A DNA stretch of 6,746 bases. It comes from Calditrichia bacterium. Its GTDB lineage: Bacteria > Calditrichota > Calditrichia > RBG-13-44-9. Position numbers and translations under genes: made by a program. Positions within the stretch are counted from its first letter, which is position 1. Each line of letters begins with the position of its first letter. The DNA lies in the NCBI GenBank assembly GCA_026991005.1, contig JALXCH010000209.1, positions 1 to 6,746 on the forward strand, written 5' to 3'. Shown piece by piece: positions 1 to 5,667 of the stretch. The notes under the pieces are model-generated. The model searched no databases, was not told the DNA's origin, and saw only the letters and a program-made list of their open reading frames with translations.

Positions 1-151
1 CAAGTGCTAATTCACACAATGCATAGACTACATAAAGCCGTAAAAACGGGCTTCCGTGTTGCAGTTTTTGCAGTAATAATTAGCAATTCAGGCTATTGGG
101 CAAATAAACAACTGTCAAACTCGGGTTGTAATTACAGAAATGAATAGGTAC
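1..151. other. Intergenic stretch with no recognisable gene
   Basis: AT-rich sequence at the window edge. Both strands lack an open frame with coding character. The only structure is a short imperfect hairpin at 35-53 (AAGCCGT against ACGGGCTT with one bulged G and an AAAA loop). It has no T-run on either side, so I do not call it a terminator. It may be the edge of a longer intergenic region or the flank of a gene beyond the window. Confidence 0.5.
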
Positions 152-250
152 TTGCCCACGAATCACACGAATGAACACGAATAAAGATTTTGATATAATA
201 GAATTTGTAATTTGGTATTTCGCTGCGCTCACTGCGAGCGCTGCGGTTTT
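152..250 (+). repeat. Direct repeat, copy 1
   Basis: This 99-bp block matches 462-560 at 93 of 99 positions with no gaps and an exact offset of 310. The differences are at 208, 214, 228, 229, 231 and 238. A weaker match continues to about 270 with a 2-nt gap. The block starts with three ACGAAT units (158, 167, 177), passes through an AT-rich core containing TGATATAAT, and ends with CGCTGCG-like units at 9-bp spacing (221, 230, 239). In this copy 225-241 can form a 6-bp hairpin (GCGCTC/GAGCGC, 5-nt loop). It has no coding potential. It resembles dispersed intergenic repeats seen in environmental bacterial genomes, which is an impression I cannot verify here. Confidence 0.9.
172..199 (+). promoter_or_regulatory. 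Possible extended -10 promoter in repeat copy 1
   Basis: A perfect extended -10 (TGATATAAT, fitting TGnTATAAT) lies at 191-199. A weak -35 match, TGAACA (4 of 6 to TTGACA), sits 16 nt upstream at 172-177. It points into the palindromic repeat cluster with no gene before hypE, which is encoded on the other strand. In AT-rich DNA such a match can arise by chance. Confidence 0.25.
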
Positions 251-317
251 CCAAAAATCTGGGATTTGTGGGAGTCGATCTTCAGTTGCTCACTAAAAGC
301 AATCCATTCATTGTCTT

Positions 318-413
318 AGAGATTCTTCGCTCCGCTGGCGCTTCGCTCAGAATGACAGGGAGGGTGGTGCTGTCATTCTGAACCCTCGCCGCAGGCGAGG
401 GTGAAGAATCTCT
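318..413. repeat. Palindromic repeat pair in inverted orientation
   Basis: Two copies of one repeat face each other. Arm A (318-358) begins AGAGATTCTTC and ends TCAGAATGACAG. Arm B (370-413) begins CTGTCATTCTGA and ends GAAGAATCTCT. The ends pair perfectly: 318-328 with 403-413 (11 bp) and 347-358 with 370-381 (12 bp, 11-nt spacer). Inside arm B, 382-402 is a perfect 9-bp hairpin (ACCCTCGCC/GGCGAGGGT, GCA loop). The interior of arm A differs in sequence. This looks like a dispersed intergenic repeat family with conserved ends and a variable middle. Neither strand reads as a credible protein. Confidence 0.85.
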
Positions 414-431
414 TTCGGAAGAAGAGAATAT

Positions 432-455
432 GAGATTCTTCACAACGCTTAGAAT
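432..455 (+). repeat. Third, decayed copy of the palindromic repeat
   Basis: It begins GAGATTCTTCAC and continues into a degraded CTTAGAAT where the other copies read TCAGAATGACA. It stops a few bases before the direct repeat at 462. Its first 12 bases (432-443) are the perfect reverse complement of 401-412 in the neighbouring arm, with a 19-nt spacer, so it can pair with that arm in competition with the 318-358 arm. Confidence 0.65.
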
Positions 456-461
456 TGATTT

Positions 462-560
462 TTGCCCACGAATCACACGAATGAACACGAATAAAGATTT
501 TGATATAATAGAATTTGCAATTTTGTATTTCGCTGCGGACGCTGCGATCGCTGCGGTTTT
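462..560 (+). repeat. Direct repeat, copy 2
   Basis: Second copy of the 152-250 block, with ACGAAT units at 468, 477 and 487. Three exact CGCTGCG units lie at 531, 540 and 549 (9-bp period), so this copy is the cleaner version of that tail. Weaker similarity to the region after copy 1 continues to about 578. The 6-bp hairpin of copy 1 is not kept: one of its changes gives a G-T wobble and another an A-A mismatch, so there is no sign of selection for that stem. The copy ends about 80-100 bp beyond the hypE stop codon. Confidence 0.9.
482..509 (+). promoter_or_regulatory. Possible extended -10 promoter in repeat copy 2, antisense to hypE
   Basis: The same TGATATAAT motif occurs at 501-509, with TGAACA at 482-487 and a 16-nt spacer. 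A transcript from here would begin near 516 and run toward and against the 3' end of hypE. The T-run at about 555-562 follows GC-rich units, but I see no convincing hairpin there that would stop it. Confidence 0.25.
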
Positions 561-658
561 TTAAATCTGGAATTTGTTAACCGCTATTTGGAATTTCACC
601 GCTATATCACACTCTGTGTTCAGTTTGTAAAATCATCAACATCCAATAAAGATATCGT
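561..658. other. Region downstream of hypE, no clear terminator
   Basis: AT-rich sequence between the direct repeat and the hypE stop. A short imperfect tandem duplication is visible: GGAATTT followed by ACCGCTAT at 569-587 and again at 590-605. Read on the minus strand after the hypE stop, I find no GC-rich hairpin followed by a T-run. The transcript may end further on, inside the repeats, or by a factor-dependent mechanism. Confidence 0.5.
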
Positions 659-1666
659 CTAACAAATTCGGGGTAACTGCTCGCCGGTCAACATATCCAG
701 AATGCGCTTGCTACCAAATTCTGTGGTCAGCACAACCTTCCCGGGATGGGCATCGGTTACTTCCCCGATGATGGCGGCATCGGCTCCCAGGGGATGTTTC
801 CGGAGCTGCGTAAGCACCTGGGATGCCACCTCTTTTTCCACCACCAGCAACACTTTCCCTTCATTCGCCAGGTAAAGGGGATCCAACCCCAGAATTTCGC
901 ACAATCCCTGCACCTCGGAGCGCACGGGGAGTTTATCTTCCCAAAGCAGGATGCCCGCCTGGCTCCCCTTCACAATTTCGTTGAGAGTCGTTGCCACACC
1001 TCCCCGGGTGGGATCGCGCATGATGCGGATGGAGTGCCCAAAATCTGCTACACTGGCGATAAGCTCGTTCAACGGGGCACAATCCGAACGAATGTCGCTA
1101 TGTAATTCCAGCCCTTCCCGATGCGCCATGATGGTGGTTCCGTGGTCTCCAATGGTGCCGTTGATGATAATCTGATCTCCGGGATAAATTTTGCGCTCCG
1201 AATTGAACGCCGGATTTAACTCCCCTACACCCGCCGTGTTGATGAAAATCTTATCCATCGCTCCCCGGGGAACAACTTTGGTATCGCCGGTAATGATTTG
1301 AACATTTGCCTTATCCGCCGTGCGTCGCATGGATTCCAGAATCTGTTGCAAATCCGCAATGGGAAACCCTTCTTCCAGAATCATGCCCACACTTAAATAT
1401 CGGGGGATAGCTCCCATTACGGAGAGATCGTTTACCGTACCCGAAACAGCGAGAGTCCCAATATTCCCCCCGGGGAAAAAAATGGGATCCACCACATAAC
1501 TGTCGGTGGTCATCACCCAGCGTTCTTCACCAACCCGAAAAACCGCCCCGTCATCCAGCGGCTCCAGTAAGGGATTGTGAAAATAAGGTAAAAACACCTC
1601 TTCAATCAGTTCATGCGTCAGTTTGCCACCACTACCGTGCGAAAGCAAAATTTTATCGTTTTTCAT
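659..1666 (-). CDS. hypE: HypE, hydrogenase cyanide-ligand maturation factor (thiocarbamate dehydratase)
   Basis: HypE accepts a carbamoyl group from HypF on its C-terminal cysteine and dehydrates it with ATP to a thiocyanate, the source of the CN ligands of the [NiFe] active site. It acts in the cytoplasm. The 335-residue product ends PRIC, so the acceptor is Cys335. Family motifs are in order: HGSGGK (10-15), DDGA (38-41), TTDSYVVDP (53-61), VNDLSVMGA (78-86), TGDTKV (126-131) and MRDPTRGGVATTLNE (216-230), typical of the PurM/AIR-synthase-like ATP-binding fold. Length is normal for the family. The ATG at 1666 has a GAGGA Shine-Dalgarno (1671-1675) four bases upstream, and the protein starts normally just before HGSGG. 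It is the last gene of the cluster, 132 nt after hypD. No lesions seen. Confidence 0.97.
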   Translation of the reverse strand: MKNDKILLSHGSGGKLTHELIEEVFLPYFHNPLLEPLDDGAVFRVGEERWVMTTDSYVVDPIFFPGGNIGTLAVSGTVNDLSVMGAIPRYLSVGMILEEGFPIADLQQILESMRRTADKANVQIITGDTKVVPRGAMDKIFINTAGVGELNPAFNSERKIYPGDQIIINGTIGDHGTTIMAHREGLELHSDIRSDCAPLNELIASVADFGHSIRIMRDPTRGGVATTLNEIVKGSQAGILLWEDKLPVRSEVQGLCEILGLDPLYLANEGKVLLVVEKEVASQVLTQLRKHPLGADAAIIGEVTDAHPGKVVLTTEFGSKRILDMLTGEQLPRIC

Positions 1667-1798
1667 CGTTTCCTCTTCTATTTTGGATCAGCAAATATTT
1701 CACTTCTTCTGGTAAAAAACGTTAAAAATAGTTTAATTCTGCCGAAAATCTTTTAAAAAACCGAACACAATTTCTTTTCCCGAGCTAAATCCGGTTCT
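1667..1798 (-). other. 132-nt hypD-hypE gap with a weak terminator-like hairpin
   Basis: In an otherwise tightly packed cluster, hypE is separated by 132 AT-rich nt. Just after the hypD stop, AACCGGAT (minus strand, 1796-1789) can pair with GTTCGGTT (1766-1759), two of the pairs being wobbles, and a T-run (1760-1755) follows. The loop of about 22 nt and the few GC pairs make it a weak candidate for a terminator or partial attenuator. I see no convincing promoter for hypE in the rest of the gap. Confidence 0.25.
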
Positions 1799-2896
1799 TC
1801 AGGCCATGCGCTCATATTTGTAATAGGCGGCACACGTTCCTTCGCTGGAGACCATACAGGCACCAATGGGATTAACGGGAGTGCACACTTTGCCGAATAG
1901 TTTACATTCCGGTGGCTTTTTCACCCCTTTCATAATTTCGCCGCAAATACAGGCCGGATGCTCTTTGGTAGGCTCCACTTCCACATCGAAACGTTTTTCT
2001 GCATCAAACTCCTGGAATTCGGGACGAATCTGAAGTCCACTGCCGGGAATCCAGCCAATCCCCCGCCATTCCGCATCGGAAGGTTCCATCACCTGATAAA
2101 TAATCTTCTGGGCATGGACATTGCCCTCCCAGGTGGCTACCCGGGTGTACTCGTTATCGACATGGGGATTTTTCTCCCGAATCTGTTTCACCAGCAGGTA
2201 GATTCCCTGCAAAATATCCACCGGTTCGAATCCCGCCACGGCGCAGGCTTTTCCGTAATCATCTGCCAGAAATTGGTAGGTCTTTGCCCCTATGATGGCC
2301 GTAACGTGGGCCGGGCAGATAAACCCATCAAGCTGAACTTCGTCTCCGGAGGCCAGCAATTCCATGGGACGGGGCATGGTTTTGTGGGATGTCAGAACCG
2401 TGTAATTTTTCAACCCTTTTTCCCTGGCCATTAAGATGGAGGCGGCAATGGTGGGAACAGTGGTTTCAAATCCCACGCCCAGAAACACCACCTGCTTGTC
2501 GGGATTCTGCTCGGCGATGCGCAGGGCATCCAGGGGGGAGTACACAATTCGCACATCCCGTCCCTCGGCCTTTTCCCGCTCCAGACTGCTGGAAGAACCG
2601 GGAATGCGCAACATATCTCCGAAACTGGTAATAATGACCCCGGGTAACCGGCCAATGGCAATAGCCCGATCCAGATACGCATTGGGTGTCACGCACACCG
2701 GGCATCCCGGACCGGAAATCAGTTCAATATTTTCAGGCAGTAAATGACGAATTCCAAACCGGGCAATGGACATGGTGTGCGTTCCACACACTTCCATCAG
2801 TTTTATATGAGGCAATCCACTGGCAATCCGTTCAATCTGTTTCACCAGCTTCTTCACTATTTCCTTATCACGAAATTCCGTTAAATATTTCATCAT
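1799..2896 (-). CDS. hypD: HypD, Fe-S scaffold for Fe(CN)2CO assembly
   Basis: HypD carries a [4Fe-4S] cluster and, in complex with HypC, is the scaffold on which iron receives CN from HypE and CO. The 365-residue product shows CGTHT (37-41), GPGCPVC (62-68, Cys65 and Cys68), GVGFETTVP (140-148) and GFICPAHVTAIIG (191-203). The C-terminal cysteine set is Cys316, Cys318, Cys331, Cys338, Cys347 and Cys355. The CxC-x12-C-x6-C part is the likely cluster site. Length fits the family (about 370). The frame stays open 107 codons further upstream, but that part lies inside hypF and does not resemble HypD. The true start is ATG at 2896, with AGGGG (2905-2909) eight bases upstream and an ATGA overlap with the hypF stop. 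A second ATG follows at once (2893). Confidence 0.97.
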   Translation of the reverse strand: MMKYLTEFRDKEIVKKLVKQIERIASGLPHIKLMEVCGTHTMSIARFGIRHLLPENIELISGPGCPVCVTPNAYLDRAIAIGRLPGVIITSFGDMLRIPGSSSSLEREKAEGRDVRIVYSPLDALRIAEQNPDKQVVFLGVGFETTVPTIAASILMAREKGLKNYTVLTSHKTMPRPMELLASGDEVQLDGFICPAHVTAIIGAKTYQFLADDYGKACAVAGFEPVDILQGIYLLVKQIREKNPHVDNEYTRVATWEGNVHAQKIIYQVMEPSDAEWRGIGWIPGSGLQIRPEFQEFDAEKRFDVEVEPTKEHPACICGEIMKGVKKPPECKLFGKVCTPVNPIGACMVSSEGTCAAYYKYERMA

Positions 2897-5181
2897 GGAA
2901 TCATCCCCTGTTTTAGTTGATTTGCAGCAATATATCCCTGTCCCAGGGAAAGTCCCCCGTCGTTCGGTGGTACTACGGTATGATAATACACCCGAAAACC
3001 CTCTGCACGCAACTGTTGAATCAATCCTTCGCTCAAAATCCGGTTCTGAAAACAGCCCCCACTTAACACTACCCGCTCTAACCCTGCCTCCTGGCGAATA
3101 CGCCGGGAAACCTCTACCAGCGCCTGAATGACGCTCGCATGAAATTTTGAGCTGATTTCTTCTACCGAACGCTTCCGGGAAATATCTTCCCACACCGCTT
3201 TCAGTAAAGGACGCCAATCCAGTTCCAGCGGGAAATGGTTTCCTCGTACCGGCAACGGATAGCTGGCATCCCCTGCATCATTCTCCCCAACCGCCACGCG
3301 AGCTTCCAGTTGCATGGCGGCCTGTCCTTCGTACCCTACCCGGTGGCGTAACCCTGCCAGCGCCGCCACCGCATCAAAGAGGCGGCCACAACTGCTGGTT
3401 AAGGGGGTGTTGAAGCGCCGCTGCAGCATCTGGTGCACCAGATGTGCCTCCTCCGGTGTAACATCCGGGAAAAACGATTCCGGCTCAAAGGGAATCGAAG
3501 CCTCTTGCAGGTAGGCAGTGGCCATGCGCCAGGGTTCCCAAATGGCTTTTTCTCCCCCGGGCATGGGCACTTTTCGGAAATGAGCAGCCCGCCGAAACTG
3601 TACCTCACTGGCAATGAGCACCTCTCCGCCCCAGATGGTACCATCCGTGCCATAACCGGTACCATCCAGTGCCAGCCCAATCACTTCCCCTTTTAATTGA
3701 TTTTCTGCCATAGCGGAAGCAATGTGCGCATGGTGATGCTGCACCTCCACCACAGGCCAGCGTTCCTGCTCCCGGGCCCATTTTGTGGAAAGGTATTCCG
3801 GGTGCATATCGCACACCACCAGCTGCGGTTCAATTTGCAAAATTTTTTGAAAATGCCGGATGCTTTCTTCAAAAAACTCCAGAGTAGCCAGATTTTCCAG
3901 GTCGCCAATATGTTGCCCCGGAAAGAAGAATTGCTCCTTGTTCAAACAAATCACATTTTTTAACTCCCCACCCACTGCCAGCACGGAAGGAAGTGATTCG
4001 CTAACCATCACCGGTCGGGGGACAAATCCCCGACTGCGCCGGATGTAAGCGGTTTTCCCCGCCAGCACCCGCACCACCGAATCATCCGCACGCTGGTAAA
4101 TATCCCGATTGTTCATCAAAAAGAAATCTGCGATGCCCCGCAAACGTTCCCGGGCTTCTTCGTTCCGGTACACAATCGGTTCTTCACTTAAATTGCCGCT
4201 AGTCATCACCAGCGCCAGGAACTCCCCTTCTCGCATCAACAAATAATGAAGCGGAGTGTAAGGCAGCATCACTCCCAGATAATCGTTATCCGGCGAAACA
4301 GAGGGAGCAATGGGATTGGGATGCTTTTTCTGCAGCAGGCAGATAGGGCGCTGCTGGGAGAGGATGATTTCCTCCTCCAGGGCGCTCATTTCTGCAAACT
4401 GGCGAATATGCCGGGGAGATTCGCACATCAGTGCCAGCGGTTTTTCGTAACGGTGCTTCCGCTGGCGCAGCAGGCGAACCGCATCTTCGTTGGTGGCATC
4501 CACCGCCAGATGAAATCCCCCCAGCCCTTTGATGGCCACAATTCTCCCTTCTCGTAAGAATCGGATGGCCTGGGTGATGGTATCCCCGTCTATCGGTTCT
4601 CCCTTCGCATCTTCCAGCCAGATTCGGGGCCCGCATACAGGACAGGCATTGGGCTGAGCGTGAAAGCGCCGATTTGCAGGATCGTGGTATTCCGCTTCGC
4701 ATTGAGGACACATGGGAAAAACCGCCATTGTCGTATTAGGGCGGTCGTAGGGAATATCCTTAATGATGGTGAAACGCGGGCCGCAATTGGTACAATTGAT
4801 GAAGGGATAACGATACCGGCGATTGTGCGGATCGAACAACTCCTGCAGGCAGTCCGCGCATATGGACATATCCGGCGAAATGAAAGTAAACTTCTCGGTT
4901 GTTTTTTCGCTTTGTCGAATGCGGAATCCCGTTTCTTCCTGCACGGGGATGGTCTCACTTCGAACTTCTGTAATCTGTGCCAGTGGCGGGGGATTTTGTT
5001 GCAGATGGGTGAGAAACTGATGAAGCGCTTCTTCAGTTCCCTGCGCCTCGATGGTAACACCCAGGGAATTGTTCAGTACCCAGCCAGTAAGGCCGTAGCG
5101 GGTAGCCAGATTGTACACATACGGACGAAATCCCACTCCTTGTACAATTCCCTGAATGTAAATTCGTTTACGCTGCTTCAT
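2893..5181 (-). CDS. hypF: HypF, carbamoyltransferase for hydrogenase maturation
   Basis: HypF hydrolyses carbamoyl phosphate, forms carbamoyl-adenylate with ATP and transfers the carbamoyl group to the HypE C-terminal cysteine. The 762-residue product is full length. Domains in order: acylphosphatase (about 5-90; GIVQGVGFRPYVY with catalytic Arg19, and GWVLN with Asn37); two zinc fingers with Cys108/111/130/133 and Cys158/161/180/183, each CxxC-x18-CxxC; YrdC-like domain (about 200-385; TSGN at 327-330); Kae1-like carbamoyltransferase domain (about 400-755; HHHAH at 482-486, ALDGTGYGTDG at 504-514, SGGCFQNR at 707-714). The start at 5181 gives a normal acylphosphatase N-terminus but has no visible Shine-Dalgarno, so translation is probably coupled to hypC, whose stop is 16 nt upstream. 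The 3' end overlaps hypD by 4 nt. Confidence 0.98.
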   Translation of the reverse strand: MKQRKRIYIQGIVQGVGFRPYVYNLATRYGLTGWVLNNSLGVTIEAQGTEEALHQFLTHLQQNPPPLAQITEVRSETIPVQEETGFRIRQSEKTTEKFTFISPDMSICADCLQELFDPHNRRYRYPFINCTNCGPRFTIIKDIPYDRPNTTMAVFPMCPQCEAEYHDPANRRFHAQPNACPVCGPRIWLEDAKGEPIDGDTITQAIRFLREGRIVAIKGLGGFHLAVDATNEDAVRLLRQRKHRYEKPLALMCESPRHIRQFAEMSALEEEIILSQQRPICLLQKKHPNPIAPSVSPDNDYLGVMLPYTPLHYLLMREGEFLALVMTSGNLSEEPIVYRNEEARERLRGIADFFLMNNRDIYQRADDSVVRVLAGKTAYIRRSRGFVPRPVMVSESLPSVLAVGGELKNVICLNKEQFFFPGQHIGDLENLATLEFFEESIRHFQKILQIEPQLVVCDMHPEYLSTKWAREQERWPVVEVQHHHAHIASAMAENQLKGEVIGLALDGTGYGTDGTIWGGEVLIASEVQFRRAAHFRKVPMPGGEKAIWEPWRMATAYLQEASIPFEPESFFPDVTPEEAHLVHQMLQRRFNTPLTSSCGRLFDAVAALAGLRHRVGYEGQAAMQLEARVAVGENDAGDASYPLPVRGNHFPLELDWRPLLKAVWEDISRKRSVEEISSKFHASVIQALVEVSRRIRQEAGLERVVLSGGCFQNRILSEGLIQQLRAEGFRVYYHTVVPPNDGGLSLGQGYIAANQLKQGMIP

Positions 5182-5201
5182 GAATGAATGGCTATGTTCA
5201 T
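5178..5201 (-). other. Seven-codon bridge ORF between hypC and hypF
   Basis: A minimal frame ATG...TGA (MNIAIHS) starts with an ATG that overlaps the hypC stop as ATGA (5201-5198). It ends with a TGA that overlaps the hypF start as ATGA (5181-5178). The hypF-hypD junction is also ATGA. Since hypF has no clear ribosome binding site, termination-reinitiation through this frame could couple hypF to hypC. The frame is short enough to occur by chance and has no Shine-Dalgarno of its own. Confidence 0.25.
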
Positions 5202-5458
5202 TGCGACGAGGATTGATCGTTATCCGGATTGAGTTCCTCTTCGGGATAATCTCCCATTTGACGGAAAAGCTCCAACGTTAATTTTGCCTCCTCCTCATCC
5301 AGCCGTTGGATGGCAAAACCGGCATGGACGATGACGTATTCCCCCACCTGGGCGTCGGGCATCATCATTAAACTAATCTCCCGGGTGACACCACCTAATT
5401 CCACCACCCCCATATCGCCTTCACGCTTTATCAATTTCATGGGAACTGCCAGACACAT
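5198..5458 (-). CDS. hypC: HypC/HybG-family hydrogenase maturation chaperone
   Basis: HypC is a small cytoplasmic chaperone that binds HypD during assembly of the Fe(CN)2CO unit and then the hydrogenase large-subunit precursor to deliver it. The 86-residue product begins MCLAVP, with the essential Cys2 exposed after methionine removal, and contains VGEYVIVHAGFAIQRLDEEEA (38-58) with the conserved His45. The compact OB-like barrel is followed by an acidic, polar tail (about 69-86) of no known role. The ATG at 5458 is fixed by the MC start and a GAGG Shine-Dalgarno (5464-5467) five bases upstream. It is the first gene of the cluster. It could serve a single hydrogenase or several, which the window cannot show. 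Confidence 0.96.
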   Translation of the reverse strand: MCLAVPMKLIKREGDMGVVELGGVTREISLMMMPDAQVGEYVIVHAGFAIQRLDEEEAKLTLELFRQMGDYPEEELNPDNDQSSSQ

Positions 5459-5667
5459 AGGAACCTCACTTTTTATGGTATCTTTGATTCTTAAATATAA
5501 AAAAATTCACTTCCGGATAACAAAAGGGAAATTTTAAAATACAAACCTTAAATTCGTAAGTTAAATATTCTTTATACTAACAACGAAAGCTATCTTTTTC
5601 CCTCACGAATCCCAACCTCCACCCGTGTTTCTCCCCACTCTACAAAACAGCGGTAAACTCTTTGCAA
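5459..5667 (-). other. Intergenic region between the OmpA-like gene and hypC
   Basis: This 209-nt stretch has two parts. Its first part in reading order (5667-5590) is GC-richer and stays open in the frame of the upstream gene for 25 codons after that gene's TAA, up to a TAG at 5592-5590. The remainder is AT-rich and holds the candidate hypC promoter. No clear terminator hairpin follows the OmpA-like gene. The AAATTTTAAAAT-type palindrome near 5530-5545 is too AT-rich to count. Confidence 0.5.
5494..5523 (-). promoter_or_regulatory. Candidate promoter of the hypCFDE cluster
   Basis: On the minus strand TTGTTA (5523-5518) and TATATT (5499-5494) are separated by 18 nt, a fair sigma-70-type match. 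Transcription would begin near 5487, giving a leader of about 30 nt that contains the hypC Shine-Dalgarno. The surroundings are very AT-rich, so the match is only suggestive. I see no sigma-54-type TGGCAC-N5-TTGC element. Confidence 0.35.

Noticed and set aside
35..53. Imperfect hairpin that might be a terminator
   Set aside because: One bulge, a short stem and no T-run on either strand, so it is not supported as a terminator.
225..250. GCGCTC/GAGCGC hairpin followed by T-run as a plus-strand terminator
   Set aside because: The T-run is separated from the stem by several bases. In repeat copy 2 the stem is broken without compensatory change, so selection for it is unlikely.
282..488. 68-residue minus-strand open frame in the repeat region
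   Set aside because: It is a translation of the palindromic and direct repeats (for example the GAAGAATCTC and CACGAAT units). It has no ribosome binding site and no protein-like character.
152..560. Possible CRISPR array
   Set aside because: There are only two long direct repeats separated by about 210 bp of other repeats, and no cas genes. The spacing and unit sizes do not fit.
1958..2434. 158-codon plus-strand open frame antisense to hypD
   Set aside because: Shadow of hypD. The hypD frame carries all conserved motifs, and the antisense product matches nothing I recognise.
2897..3217. 107-codon upstream extension of the hypD frame
   Set aside because: It lies wholly inside hypF in another frame, does not resemble HypD, and the ATG at 2896 has a good Shine-Dalgarno and gives the family-typical length.
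4660..5187. 175-codon plus-strand open frame antisense to hypF
   Set aside because: It is opposite the conserved acylphosphatase and zinc-finger coding sequence. It is a shadow of the codon pattern of hypF, with no recognisable domain.
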